Made by a program: the position numbers and the translations under genes. The notes under the pieces were generated by a model. That model was not told the DNA's origin. It ran no database searches and saw nothing but the letters and a program-made list of their open reading frames with translations. Of a stretch of DNA of 33,360 nt, positions 17,055-26,427 are shown one piece after another. Source of the DNA: Bacteroidota bacterium (GTDB lineage: Bacteria; Bacteroidota; Bacteroidia; Bacteroidales; VadinHA17); NCBI GenBank assembly GCA_030596025.1, contig JAUVKW010000013.1, forward strand, positions 1 to 33,360. Direction: 5' to 3'. How positions within the stretch are numbered: position 1 is the first letter of the stretch; the number at the start of each line of letters is the position of its first letter.

Positions 17055-17080
17055 AAGGCTACTCCTTTCGAAGCAGCCTT
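17055..17080. terminator. Weak hairpin between convergent symporter and dipeptidase genes
   Basis: AAGGCT and AGCCTT form a 6-bp stem around a 14-nt loop just after the symporter stop. There is no strong T-run, so termination here is tentative. Confidence 0.35.
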
Positions 17081-17100
17081 TCAAAATTAACAGTATATTA

Positions 17101-18561
17101 TTACTTTTTAGGAATATTTTCCAGGGTTTCCACCAGGTAATCCCAGAATTTCCCAACAGTTTCAATATTTACTTTCTCATCGGGAGAGTGAGGAAAACGA
17201 ATGGTAGGTCCAAAGGAGATCATATCCCAATTCGGGTACACATCTCCAAGTAAGCCACATTCCAATCCTGCATGTATAGCTTTTATCTCCGGGATCTTTC
17301 CATATTTATTATTGTACACTTCCTGCATGGTTTTCAGAATTGGAGAATCCAGATTAGGTTTCCATCCAGGGTATTCACCATCAAATATCACTTCAGCTCC
17401 AAGTGGTTCAAGTGTTGCAGTAAATGCATTTTTTAAATCCACCATTGCTGAATCCACCGAACTACGCAGCAAACACAAAACATCTACAACACCCTCGTGT
17501 GATTTTACCACAGCAAGGTTGGTGGAAGTTTCCACCAGACCTTCCATATCATTGCTCATACGAATCACATTGTTAGGTGTAGCATATACCCCATTGACAA
17601 CAGCTGTAGCACTTTCCTTGTCAAATACAGCAGAAGGAAGATCAGTAAGCTCTGCATAAAACTTCAATTCAGGTTCAATGCTGGCATACTCAGATTTGAA
17701 AATTGTTTCCATTTTCTTTACCCAATCCATAACACCGGCTTTCTCATTCCCGGGAATAGTAATAACAGCAAAGGATTCTCTTGGAATGGCATTTCTCAGG
17801 GAGCCACCATCAATCATAGCAATACGCATTCCATGATTCTTAATACCATACCATAGGAACCGATTCAATAGTTTATTAGAATTTGCTCTGTATAATGGGA
17901 TATCGATCCCTGAGTGCCCACCCTTCAATCCTGAAATTACCAGTTTCAGTGCCACATGACCACCGGGGGTCTGTTCTTCTTTGTATTTGAATTGAATATT
18001 GGCATTTGTTCCACCGGCACAACCCACATACAGCTCTCCTTCATCCTCTGAATCCATATTGATAAGAATATCTCCATTCAGAACTCCAGGTTTCAATCCA
18101 AAGGCACCGGTCATACCGGTTTCTTCATCTATGGTAAATAATCCCTCTACCAGTCCATGCTTGAGTTCTTTAGACGCGAGAACTGCCATAGCTGCAGCCA
18201 CTCCTATTCCGTTATCAGCCCCCAGTGTGGTTCCATTTGCAGTTACCCATTCTCCATCTACATAGGCTTCAATTGGATCCTTAGAAAAATCATGATCCTT
18301 ATCACTATTCTTCTGTGGAACCATGTCGATATGCCCCTGTAACACCACTCCTTTCCGGTTTTCAAAACCGGGAGTTGCAGGCTTCTTGATAATAACATTT
18401 CCTACTTCATCAACAATGGTTTCCAGGCCAAGGCCCTCACCAAATTGTTTCATAAACTCTATAACCTGTCCTTCCTCTTTTGAAGGCCGGGGAATTTGGG
18501 TTAAACTATGAAAATGCTTCCATAGTTCCCCTGGTTTTAAATCTGTAATTTGTTTACTCAT
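17101..18561 (-). CDS. pepD: Aminoacyl-histidine dipeptidase (PepD, M20C family)
   Basis: A 486-residue cytosolic dinuclear zinc metallopeptidase that hydrolyses dipeptides such as Xaa-His and related substrates. The M20 ligands are complete: H77 in GHIDMV with D79 beside it, the bridging D116 in TLGADNGIG, the catalytic pair E146-E147 in TIDEETG, D170 in MDSEDEG, and a C-terminal histidine in RFPHSPDEKVNIE. A dimerisation (lid) domain lies between the two halves of the catalytic domain, as in other PepD proteins. The gene follows an MFS transporter on the same strand with a 75-bp gap, so the two may be co-transcribed. With the POT peptide transporter in the same window it fits peptide use, although that gene is about 6 kb away and on the other strand. 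Confidence 0.95.
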   Translation of the reverse strand: MSKQITDLKPGELWKHFHSLTQIPRPSKEEGQVIEFMKQFGEGLGLETIVDEVGNVIIKKPATPGFENRKGVVLQGHIDMVPQKNSDKDHDFSKDPIEAYVDGEWVTANGTTLGADNGIGVAAAMAVLASKELKHGLVEGLFTIDEETGMTGAFGLKPGVLNGDILINMDSEDEGELYVGCAGGTNANIQFKYKEEQTPGGHVALKLVISGLKGGHSGIDIPLYRANSNKLLNRFLWYGIKNHGMRIAMIDGGSLRNAIPRESFAVITIPGNEKAGVMDWVKKMETIFKSEYASIEPELKFYAELTDLPSAVFDKESATAVVNGVYATPNNVIRMSNDMEGLVETSTNLAVVKSHEGVVDVLCLLRSSVDSAMVDLKNAFTATLEPLGAEVIFDGEYPGWKPNLDSPILKTMQEVYNNKYGKIPEIKAIHAGLECGLLGDVYPNWDMISFGPTIRFPHSPDEKVNIETVGKFWDYLVETLENIPKK

Positions 18562-18636
18562 GGTTAAATTTGAATATTTATTTTTTAAAAAATGTATCGT
18601 GAATCAGTATTCTTTCACATAGAATAATTAATATTA

Positions 18637-20274
18637 TTACTCTTCCAGATTTCCGAAAGGTAATTCCAGTCCATATTTTTGCTTTGAATCGGCGATTCTT
18701 AATTGCAAGGCAAGGAAAATAGATATAACACCCAGAATTACAAGCATAAAGATGGGCCAGAAATAATTGTAAGGAGGAATCTCTCCAATAGCTTTCATAC
18801 TATCTATCTGTGCGCTGATCTCGGAAGATGATAGTCCCTGACTTTCAAGCAATGTTCTGGCACTATCCATTGCTTCAATCACTTTTGGATTAACCATATC
18901 CAGTACCTTGCCTATGCCCCAGAAGAAGCCAAGTAATCCAATATTCTGTATAGTAAACATCGTGGCATAAGCAGTTCCCAGCCTGTTCTCAGCAACAATT
19001 TTTGCCACTGAAGGCCACATTGCGGCAGGCACCAGTGAAAAGGCAATTCCAAGACTGAGTAATCCAAGGTAACCTAATACCACACTATTAAAAACAGAAA
19101 GTGAAATGTGAGCAAATATCAACAACAAGGCTCCCAGGATCATTACTGAAGCAGCCTTTCCTTTCCTGTCGATATAACTACCAAATATTGGCGTAAATAG
19201 AATTGTACCCATAGGTATCAGACTGGCTGTTTTTGGTCCATTTTTTAACCACAGGGATAAAGTAGTATCCCACAAAGCACCAATAAATAAAGCGAATAAA
19301 ACAAAAATTATTAGAACTGATGCAATTTTCTTCCCCATGCTTTTCATCTGGGCCGGGACCATGGAAAAGGCAATTCCGAATATAAAAAGCCCTATAAAAA
19401 TGACTGCATTCCCCAAGGGAACACTTCCGAAGACAGTAAAGAAATTAGCAGTTTCAGGAAGATTATAAGAGAAGCCAAATTTATTTACCATCAGGTCTGG
19501 TGCGTACTGAATAAAGGGGAAAACTGCCGCATAAAATGAAACACAAAGCAGGGCTATGAAAAGAAATGATCTATTGGTAATCAGCTTGACCAGATCTGTC
19601 AGTTTAAAATCCTCTTCAGCATCTCCTGCAGTTTCACCGGTTTGACGATCAAGCTTACGATCAAATACTGTATACACAAGGAAAATAATCAGGGAAAGTC
19701 CGATCAGTGTTGCGGCAAAAGCCACAGCCGGAGGCACACTTCCGCCACCTATATCAATAGAAAGGGCAATACCCATAGCAGATCCCAGTCGGCCAAATCC
19801 CATATTAATGGCCATCGCTAAAGCAAATTCATGTCCCTTAAACCACTTCACAATGGTACGTGTAGCGACCACACAAACTACTTCAAGTCCGGAACCAAAC
19901 ATTACCCTACCTATGATCATCATTGTAAGCTGGGTAGAATGACTTTCTCCGAAAAAGCCATAGGCCGCAAGAGCGGTGATAGACGCCCCCACAGTGGCCA
20001 GACCCCCAAATACAATCCCTGCTATCCGTATTCCCCACTTGTCAAGCATGATCCCACCTACAATTATCATCCCAAATACATTGGCAATGGTCGTAAGTCC
20101 GATCATCCGTCCAAATTCTGAACTGGTAAAACCCATCTCAGATTCCATCAAGCCTTTAAGTCCTGAGAAAAAGTCCTGGAACCAGTAAGTCGCAAACATC
20201 AACATACTTACAAGTACCAGCATGGCCCAGCGCATGGCAGGCTTGTCGCGTAAGGTTTTCTGAATATTTTCCAT
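18637..20274 (-). CDS. Major facilitator superfamily (MFS) transporter
   Basis: A 545-residue polytopic membrane protein with about twelve predicted helices. The N-terminal half has WAMLVLVSMLMFATYWFQDF, the motif-A-like loop GGIMLDKWGIRIAG between helices 2 and 3, and a second copy in the C-terminal half (FGSYIDRKGKAASVMILGA), which is the internal repeat typical of the MFS. A charged cytoplasmic loop (TVFDRKLDRQTGETAGDAEEDFKLTD) separates the halves. An unusual hydrophilic segment of about 45 residues (MVNPKVIEAMDSARTLLESQGLSSSEI) interrupts the last two helices. The substrate cannot be inferred from sequence. It precedes pepD on the same strand. Confidence 0.9.
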   Translation of the reverse strand: MENIQKTLRDKPAMRWAMLVLVSMLMFATYWFQDFFSGLKGLMESEMGFTSSEFGRMIGLTTIANVFGMIIVGGIMLDKWGIRIAGIVFGGLATVGASITALAAYGFFGESHSTQLTMMIIGRVMFGSGLEVVCVVATRTIVKWFKGHEFALAMAINMGFGRLGSAMGIALSIDIGGGSVPPAVAFAATLIGLSLIIFLVYTVFDRKLDRQTGETAGDAEEDFKLTDLVKLITNRSFLFIALLCVSFYAAVFPFIQYAPDLMVNKFGFSYNLPETANFFTVFGSVPLGNAVIFIGLFIFGIAFSMVPAQMKSMGKKIASVLIIFVLFALFIGALWDTTLSLWLKNGPKTASLIPMGTILFTPIFGSYIDRKGKAASVMILGALLLIFAHISLSVFNSVVLGYLGLLSLGIAFSLVPAAMWPSVAKIVAENRLGTAYATMFTIQNIGLLGFFWGIGKVLDMVNPKVIEAMDSARTLLESQGLSSSEISAQIDSMKAIGEIPPYNYFWPIFMLVILGVISIFLALQLRIADSKQKYGLELPFGNLEE

Positions 20275-20488
20275 TTTTTGTGTATTAAATTAAAATTAAG
20301 CTCTAAAAGTAAGAAAAAATATGGACAGCAGAGTCTGCAATATACAAAAGCCTGGTGAATGAAAACGAGAGGAAATTGAATTGGTAAATGTTCTTCTGTA
20401 TTGTTGTTGACTGTTCACCCTCGCCTGTGAATATGTCAGCTCCATGACAGAATATGAAGCTCTGAGAACCATTTGTGCTTCATTTTTT

Positions 20489-20496
20489 TATCTTTG
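20489..20496 (+). promoter_or_regulatory. TAnnTTTG -7 element upstream of the thioredoxin-like gene
   Basis: TATCTTTG is a perfect -7 match, 43 bp before the ATG. A TTTG at 20472-20475 is only 13 bp upstream, shorter than the usual spacing, so the -33 box is doubtful. Confidence 0.55.
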
Positions 20497-20538
20497 CGTC
20501 CTGGCATAGATTTTGAAAGATGTTGTAAAACATAAAAA

Positions 20539-21075
20539 ATGCAGATGAAAAAGATATTGATTGTTAGCGTACTACTCTTGAGTTTTTTTGGATATTCTTT
20601 TGGGCAGGATAGTGAGAAAGTAAAGTGGTACACTATTGAAGAGGCTGAAGAATTAACAAAAACAGAACCCAGGAAACTATTTATAGATGTTTATACAGAC
20701 TGGTGTGGATGGTGTAAGAAATTAGACAAGGAAACCTTTACTGACCCCGTGATTGCCCATATTCTAAATACCGAATATTACGCTGTAAAGTTCGATGCCG
20801 AATCTAAAGAACCCATTAAATTTGTTGGGCATACCTTTACAAATGAAGGTACAGGAACGCGGGGAACTCATCAACTGGCAGCAGCACTTCTGCAAGGAAA
20901 AATGTCCTACCCTTCTGCCGCCTATATGAATGAGAAGCTGGAACTCCTTTTTGCCGTTCCCGGTTATTTTTCAGCCAAAGACATGGAGCCTCTGTTGAAT
21001 TTTATTTCCAGTGACAGTTTCCAAACTACAGAATTCCAGAAATACAAAGAATCTTTTAAGGGAAAAGTTAAATAG
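20539..21075 (+). CDS. Secreted thioredoxin-fold protein (CGWC active site)
   Basis: A 178-residue protein with an N-terminal signal peptide (MKKILIVSVLLLSFFGYSFGQ), so it is exported to the periplasm. The mature part has the thioredoxin fold: KLFIDVYTDWCGWCKKLDKETFTDP carries the redox motif CGWC, and SYPSAAYMNEKLELLFAVPGYF holds the cis-proline loop and the last strands. It resembles DsbD-C-terminal-like / SoxW-type thioredoxins, which reduce or isomerise disulfides in exported proteins. ATG codons occur at 20539 and 20545; the second gives the more usual MKK start, and the difference is two residues. It stands alone, divergent from the MFS gene and convergent with the DUF4831 gene. Confidence 0.88.
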   Translation: MQMKKILIVSVLLLSFFGYSFGQDSEKVKWYTIEEAEELTKTEPRKLFIDVYTDWCGWCKKLDKETFTDPVIAHILNTEYYAVKFDAESKEPIKFVGHTFTNEGTGTRGTHQLAAALLQGKMSYPSAAYMNEKLELLFAVPGYFSAKDMEPLLNFISSDSFQTTEFQKYKESFKGKVK

Positions 21076-21134
21076 TGATTATTATATCATAGTTGCCCGT
21101 TAAAAAATCTGATTTTGGTAAAAATATCCTTTAT

Positions 21135-22259
21135 TTAATTATCATCATTAAGATAAAAATTCTCAGGTAAACGCATCAATAAGCCTAGTTGATAAACAAG
21201 TAACTTTTGCTTAAAGAGTAATTTATCTTCTTCAGAAATTGTGATTTCTGTTACTTCCGGAACCCTGTATATCAATTCTCCAGATGACAAACTATCACCA
21301 CTTAATTGGTATGGCTCAAGAGCAAGTGTTGCTCCAAGTGATTTTACATTAAGTTTAAGCTGGCGTCCAACTGGATTTGAGAGGGACTGTAGACCTGCAG
21401 TTTCAGAGAAATAAAAAAGAGGAAAGGATTGCTCAGCAGAACCTGGTTTTGGAACCAGTTCGAATGATTTTGTATATTTATATCTTACTGTTTTTCCCAC
21501 AAATAGGGCAAGATATTCATTTTCAAGTTTGGTGAGTTCTTTCACTGCGTACTCTAAAGCAACTCCTTCGGGGAAAACATCATATTGCCCTGACAATAGT
21601 TTAAAACGTCTTTTTCGTATCTTAATAATGAAATTAGCAGCTTCCTCAGCCTTTTCATCCAGTGTCTTAAATCTGGATTTCATTTCAACATAGGGAACCC
21701 TAATAAAGGCAGTATCTACAAATACCATTTTTGAAGCTGTATCAGTAAGAACCTCAACATTCCTCTCAACTGAAAGATCTGTAAAAAAAACTTCATCCTC
21801 AACAAAAGGATCGAACTTATTAATCCCTTCCCCAAACGCTCCTGATTCTACAGAAAGAACCAGTCCACTCTTGCTCAGAGAAAGAAAATTTGATGAAACA
21901 ATCCCGGAAACAACATAATATTCTTCCGGGTCAATTTCCTGGTAAGAACTAAACTTAATATTGTTCATAGACCAGGAAGTAAAATCCTCTTTCAGGCCTT
22001 CTTCCAGGCCCAGATATTTGAAGCGAAGATCATAAAAGGGACCTTGCTTCCCAACAATTTTCTCATATTCAATCTCCACACTGATGACTGTTCGGGGCAA
22101 AGCATATACAAAAGCATCCCTTGGGATTGAATTCAATTCAGAAACAGGATTCACTGATCTTCTCAATTCCTGAATCGGATTGCACGCAATAAACACAACA
22201 AAAAACAAACTACTTAAATATAAAACCAGGGATCTCATATTCATCTTATTTAAATTCAT
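21135..22259 (-). CDS. DUF4831 family lipoprotein
   Basis: A 374-residue protein with a lipoprotein signal (MRSLVLYLSSLFFVVFIAC; the cysteine is residue 26 from the ATG at 22259 or 19 from the internal ATG at residue 8). The mature sequence begins with the DUF4831 hallmark of a Y-lP-T-v-x-v-E segment (DAFVYALPRTVISVEIEYEK) followed by GPFYDLRFKYLGL and a later FYFSETAGLQSLSNPVG, then a beta-strand-rich C-terminus. The family is common in Bacteroidota and has no known function; an outer-membrane or periplasmic anchoring is expected from the signal. The gene starts 35 bp after nnr on the same strand, so the two are likely one transcript. Confidence 0.82.
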   Translation of the reverse strand: MNLNKMNMRSLVLYLSSLFFVVFIACNPIQELRRSVNPVSELNSIPRDAFVYALPRTVISVEIEYEKIVGKQGPFYDLRFKYLGLEEGLKEDFTSWSMNNIKFSSYQEIDPEEYYVVSGIVSSNFLSLSKSGLVLSVESGAFGEGINKFDPFVEDEVFFTDLSVERNVEVLTDTASKMVFVDTAFIRVPYVEMKSRFKTLDEKAEEAANFIIKIRKRRFKLLSGQYDVFPEGVALEYAVKELTKLENEYLALFVGKTVRYKYTKSFELVPKPGSAEQSFPLFYFSETAGLQSLSNPVGRQLKLNVKSLGATLALEPYQLSGDSLSSGELIYRVPEVTEITISEEDKLLFKQKLLVYQLGLLMRLPENFYLNDDN

Positions 22260-22294
22260 ATCTAAAAAAAAACAGAAGCAAATGAATTGTAAAA

Positions 22295-23827
22295 CTATAT
22301 CATACTAAAGGCTTTTCCAAGAAAGTCAATAATATCCGAAGCAATAAGGGCTTCCTGCCCCACTTCCTGTGCAGCAAGATCTCCGGCGAGTCCATGAACA
22401 AACACACCTAACTGTGCAGCATGTTTTGGCTCATAGGCCTGAGCAAGGAGGGCAAGAATAATTCCGGTTAACACATCCCCGCTTCCTGCAGTAGCCATCC
22501 CCGGGTTTCCTGTAGAATTAAAATAGCAGGTTCCGTCGGGACAGGCAATGCTTGTATTGGCTCCCTTTAATACCAGGATGAGTTTATTTTTCTTTGCAAA
22601 TTCCACCTGCTTCAGATTTCTCTCATATCCGCTTTTGCAATTACCAACCAGTCGTTCAAACTCTTTAGGATGGGGTGTCAGTATTGTGTATTCAGGTACT
22701 TTCTTGAGCATATCCTGGTTTTCAGCAAGTATATTGATCCCATCTGCATCAATAACCATAGGCTTTTCAGCCTTAGTTAAAAGTTCTAATAAGCCTTTCT
22801 GGGAGTTACTCCTACACCCCAGGGCAGGTCCCACGCCAATAGCATCATATTCAGAAAGATCAGGAGCTTGTGAAAACAATATTTCTGACTGATCTAAACT
22901 GATCATTGCCTCTGGAACTGCAATTTGAAGGATATCACTTCCTTTCGAAGGAATATGGCTCGTAAGTAATCCTGTTCCGGAACGTAAAGCCGCTTTTGAA
23001 GCGAGCACTGCAGCACCCATCCGTCCATAACACCCCGATATAAGCAGGGAGTGGCCATAAGTACCCTTGTGACTGAATTTTGTCCTCTTTCTTTTAATAT
23101 TCTTAAGATAATCTAAAGTAAGCAGGTAATTTCTGGTTTTGGTTTGCTCTATCTTCTCCTTGTGCAATCCTATTGGGATTATATGCCAGTCTCCAACAGA
23201 ATCCTGGTTTTCGGCAAATAAAAAAGAAAGCTTTGGAAATTGAATGCTTAAGGTGGTTTTAGCCTGAATTATATGGGATCCACCATTATTAGAATTATCC
23301 TCCCCGAAAAGTCCGGAAGGAATATCAATGGCTAAAATTTCAGCATTTGAATTATTTAAATGTAATACCAGGGCTGCATATATGCCTGATAACTGCTTTG
23401 ATAGTCCGGAACCAAAAATCGCATCAATAATAATATCTGACTTATCAAGGGCTGGAAAATCATCCGCCTGAAACAGTTCAAAAACCTGAACTTTATTTTG
23501 CAACTTAAGACGATCAAGGTTTACCTGGAAATCTTTTGAGTTTCTATCCGAAAATCGTGTAATAAAAACTTCCACCTGAAAATTTGCCTCCGCAAGCATC
23601 CTGGCAAGGGCTAAACCATCTCCCCCATTGTTGCCGGGTCCGGCGAAAATCTTTATTAAGCCTGATGAATCTAAATGATTCTGCAAAAAGCCAAATAATG
23701 ATCCGGCTGCTCTTTCCATTAAATCAATGGAGGCAACTGGCTCATTATCAATGGTAAATGAATCTATTTCCCGTACCTGCCCTGAGCTGAATATTTTTAA
23801 TAGGAAATTCTCATACATTTCTGGCAT
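22295..23827 (-). CDS. nnr: Bifunctional NAD(P)H-hydrate epimerase/dehydratase
   Basis: Repairs NAD(P)H damaged by hydration: the N-terminal domain epimerises NAD(P)HX and the C-terminal domain dehydrates the S-form using ADP. The N-terminal YjeF_N half contains FAGPGNNGGDGLALARML and IIDAIFGSGLS; the C-terminal ribokinase-like half contains GTYGHSLLISGCYGRMGAAVL, LTPHPKEFERLVG and GNPGMATAGSGDVLTG, the last being the anion-hole glycine motif. The ORF track uses a TTG at 23860; ATG codons at 23827 and 23818 give MPEMYENFLLKIFSSGQ, closer to the usual short N-terminus, so I use 23827 (510 aa). It is followed closely by the DUF4831 gene. Confidence 0.95.
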   Translation of the reverse strand: MPEMYENFLLKIFSSGQVREIDSFTIDNEPVASIDLMERAAGSLFGFLQNHLDSSGLIKIFAGPGNNGGDGLALARMLAEANFQVEVFITRFSDRNSKDFQVNLDRLKLQNKVQVFELFQADDFPALDKSDIIIDAIFGSGLSKQLSGIYAALVLHLNNSNAEILAIDIPSGLFGEDNSNNGGSHIIQAKTTLSIQFPKLSFLFAENQDSVGDWHIIPIGLHKEKIEQTKTRNYLLTLDYLKNIKRKRTKFSHKGTYGHSLLISGCYGRMGAAVLASKAALRSGTGLLTSHIPSKGSDILQIAVPEAMISLDQSEILFSQAPDLSEYDAIGVGPALGCRSNSQKGLLELLTKAEKPMVIDADGINILAENQDMLKKVPEYTILTPHPKEFERLVGNCKSGYERNLKQVEFAKKNKLILVLKGANTSIACPDGTCYFNSTGNPGMATAGSGDVLTGIILALLAQAYEPKHAAQLGVFVHGLAGDLAAQEVGQEALIASDIIDFLGKAFSMI

Positions 23828-24064
23828 TTTTTTAATAACAAATTCCGTAGTGTCTGGCAAAAAAATATGTGGGCTAAATGTTTATTATTAAACTGGACCT
23901 AAACTAAAAAAATCTAATTTTTCAATAAAACTATATTTACCGAACAATAATGTAACAAACTTTCTTCCAGATTAAGAAACACATTACTTCTTTCTGAAAC
24001 GATGCCTACTACAAATTTAATGTCTTTACCAGCTAAAAAAAAATAGCTAGTGAAAAAAGATTTC

Positions 24065-24072
24065 TATATTTG
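24065..24072 (+). promoter_or_regulatory. TAnnTTTG -7 element upstream of the peptide transporter
   Basis: TATATTTG is a perfect match to the Bacteroidota -7 element, 42 bp before the ATG. No -33 TTG lies at the expected distance. Confidence 0.5.
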
Positions 24073-24114
24073 TCAGTTCAATACCAAATTAATTAAAAAC
24101 TAAAAAAACTTACT

Positions 24115-25809
24115 ATGTTCAAAGGACATCCAAAAGGACTCTATGTCTTTTTATTCGCAAATATGGGTGAGCGTTTTGGGTACTATACCATGCTCGCTAT
24201 ATTTATTCTTTTCCTGCAGGCTAAATTTGGCATGAATGCTGAAGAAGCAGGCCGGGTTTATGGAACATTTCTATTCGGTATATATTTTATTCCCCTTCTG
24301 GGTGGGATCATTGCCGACAAACTCCTGGGCTTTGGGAGAACCATTACCCTGGGGATTATCCTTATGATAGCAGGTTATTTACTTCTGTCACAACCCGGTT
24401 CGGAGAAAACTATGATATACATATCCCTTACCATTATATCTTTCGGAACCGGCTTTTTTAAAGGTAATCTGCAAGCTCTTGTAGGAAAGCTTTATGATGA
24501 TTCAAAACTCGATAAATTTAGAGATGCTGCTTTCTGGATCTTTTACATGGGAATTAATATAGGGGCTTTTTTCGCCCCATCTGCTGCACAGGCCATGAGT
24601 AAGTGGATCATGAAAAAAGGAGACCTACTCTATAATGCCAATATTCCCAGCATGGCTCATGACTACCTGAATACTTTACAAGAAGGTGGTGTTTACGAAA
24701 GGGCCTCTGAATATATGGAACTTGCGAAATCTTCTATCCTGCCTGATACTGCATATGAATTTACCACCCTGGCAGACTTTAGTCAACATTATATTGATAC
24801 CCTCAGTAAATCTTACAGCCTGGGTTTTGGAATTGCCGCAGTGAGTATATTCATTTCCCTGCTAATCTTTATAGGCTTCCGTAAAACATATAAGCATGTC
24901 GATGTAATGCATAAAGAAGCGGTTAAGGATGAAACCTCAAGCGTAATAAAGCTTACACCTGAACAATACAAAAGACGACTGGTTGCCCTTGGGCTGATCT
25001 TTACGGTAAATATCTTCTTCTGGATGGCTTTTCATCAAAATGGTTTTACATTAACCATCTTTGCCCGGGATTACACATTTACCGAGGTCACCAAATTTAC
25101 TTATGCATTTTTTGATCTCAGGGCATTCCTTCCCATTATTGCAGTTATTATCGGAATTGTCTTATTGATTGGGAAAAATAACAGTAAACTCATGAAACTG
25201 ATAGGCCTGAGTATGGTGGTCATTGCTAGTGCAATAGCCTACATAGTGATAGGTAGCTATGATTCCAAAATGCCAATTAGTCCCATCATATTCCAGCAAT
25301 TCAATCCTATTTTCATTGTTTTCTTAACGCCACTGGTCATAGGAATATTTGCCGCACTCAACAAAAGACGCCTGGAGCCAAGTTCTCCAAGAAAGATTGG
25401 CATTGGACTTTCACTTGCAGGCTTAAGTTTTGTAATTATGATTGTTGCTGTTGTAGGCCTTGTTGCACCAAGACTTTTTGAAGCAGGCTCTGCTGCAGAT
25501 GCCATGAGGGTAACCCCCTACTGGCTGATTGCAACATATTTCAGTCTTACGATATCAGAATTATTTTATAGTCCAATCGGGCTTTCTTTTGTTTCGAGAG
25601 TTGCTCCTCCAAGCCTTTCCGGGTTTATGCAGGGAGCCTGGCTGGGATCAACGGCAATTGGAAACCTGCTTGCCGGACTTATTGGGCCTTTCTGGATGAA
25701 GTGGGAGATGTGGCAATTCTTCCTGTTACTGGTTATAATGTTATTCCTGTCCTCTGCATTTGTGTTCAGTATAATTAAAACACTTGAAAACGCAACAAGT
25801 GATGAATAA
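24115..25809 (+). CDS. POT/PTR family proton-coupled di-/tripeptide transporter
   Basis: A 564-residue polytopic membrane protein of the MFS peptide-transporter branch. The N-terminus reads ANMGERFGYYTMLAIFILFL, which is the POT signature region; FGTGFFKGNLQALVGKLYDD is the second family signature in TM4-5; the C-terminal half has the FSLTISELFYSPIGLSF segment (TM10, with the conserved E-L-x-x-S-P-I-G). The first glutamate of the family's ExxERF proton-coupling motif is Asn here (N16 MGERF), though E19 and R20 are kept. It probably imports small peptides, consistent with the dipeptidase in the window. A strong terminator follows, so it is a single-gene unit with a -7 element at 24065-24072. 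Confidence 0.93.
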   Translation: MFKGHPKGLYVFLFANMGERFGYYTMLAIFILFLQAKFGMNAEEAGRVYGTFLFGIYFIPLLGGIIADKLLGFGRTITLGIILMIAGYLLLSQPGSEKTMIYISLTIISFGTGFFKGNLQALVGKLYDDSKLDKFRDAAFWIFYMGINIGAFFAPSAAQAMSKWIMKKGDLLYNANIPSMAHDYLNTLQEGGVYERASEYMELAKSSILPDTAYEFTTLADFSQHYIDTLSKSYSLGFGIAAVSIFISLLIFIGFRKTYKHVDVMHKEAVKDETSSVIKLTPEQYKRRLVALGLIFTVNIFFWMAFHQNGFTLTIFARDYTFTEVTKFTYAFFDLRAFLPIIAVIIGIVLLIGKNNSKLMKLIGLSMVVIASAIAYIVIGSYDSKMPISPIIFQQFNPIFIVFLTPLVIGIFAALNKRRLEPSSPRKIGIGLSLAGLSFVIMIVAVVGLVAPRLFEAGSAADAMRVTPYWLIATYFSLTISELFYSPIGLSFVSRVAPPSLSGFMQGAWLGSTAIGNLLAGLIGPFWMKWEMWQFFLLLVIMLFLSSAFVFSIIKTLENATSDE

Positions 25810-25830
25810 ACACTTGTAATACGAATATAG

Positions 25831-25866
25831 AAAGCAGTCATTCCTTAAAAGTGGCTGCTTTTTTTA
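25831..25866 (+). terminator. Rho-independent terminator after the peptide transporter
   Basis: AAAGCAGTCA and TGGCTGCTTT form a 10-bp stem with one G-T wobble around a 10-11-nt loop, ending in a run of seven T, 21 bp after the stop codon. Confidence 0.92.
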
Positions 25867-26027
25867 TTAATAAAATGAAAAAAATAAAAGATTCTTTGAA
25901 TTTCGTTTTCATGGTTTAATACAATTTCATAAATTAGACATCTGAAAGTTAGGTCAGAATACAATTTAATAGATTATCTTACAATCCATTAAGCTGATGA
26001 TCTGCAACTTTTCAAGATTAAGGAAGC

Positions 26028-26417
26028 ATGAATATAAGACCTTTGGACATAAAGGGAACGGCCAAAACACCGCAGATCAATTACTCTGAAGAGAATGGTT
26101 TGATCGAGATCAAGGGGAAATCTATTCCTGAGAACCATCACACATTCTATTCTCCGGTATTTGAATGGCTTGAAGATTTTGCCGCCAGTGCACCTGACAA
26201 TACCAGGGTCAATGTCTATCTTGAGTATTTTAATACCAGCTCTTCCAAAGTGCTTTTAAAGATATTTAAAACACTGGAAGATATCTCGATGAAAGGAAAA
26301 TCCATTGAAATAGTTTGGTATTTTGAGGAAGATGACCTGGACATGAAAGAATGTGGCCAGGACTATAGCGCAATGTTAAATATGCCTTTCAAAATGATCG
26401 AAGTGGAAGGAGGATAA
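26028..26417 (+). CDS. DUF1987 / SiaC-like regulatory phosphoprotein
   Basis: A 129-residue soluble protein that matches DUF1987, the family of SiaC, which in Pseudomonas aeruginosa is switched by reversible threonine phosphorylation between the kinase SiaB and the PP2C phosphatase SiaA. Family features seen are TPQINYSEENGLIEIKGKSIPEN, FYSPVFEWLEDF, VNVYLEYFNTSSSKVLLKIF and GKSIEIVWYFEEDDLDMKECGQDY. The YFNTSSSK segment (T70) corresponds by position to the phosphorylated threonine of SiaC. There is no SiaB-like kinase or diguanylate cyclase next to it. A SpoIIE-type phosphatase is encoded 14 kb upstream. The partner and output are unknown. Confidence 0.88.
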   Translation: MNIRPLDIKGTAKTPQINYSEENGLIEIKGKSIPENHHTFYSPVFEWLEDFAASAPDNTRVNVYLEYFNTSSSKVLLKIFKTLEDISMKGKSIEIVWYFEEDDLDMKECGQDYSAMLNMPFKMIEVEGG

Positions 26418-26427
26418 ACTCCTAAAC

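Noticed and set aside
23828-23860. TTG start of nnr at 23860
   Set aside because: ATG codons at 23827 and 23818 give an N-terminus closer to the family norm.
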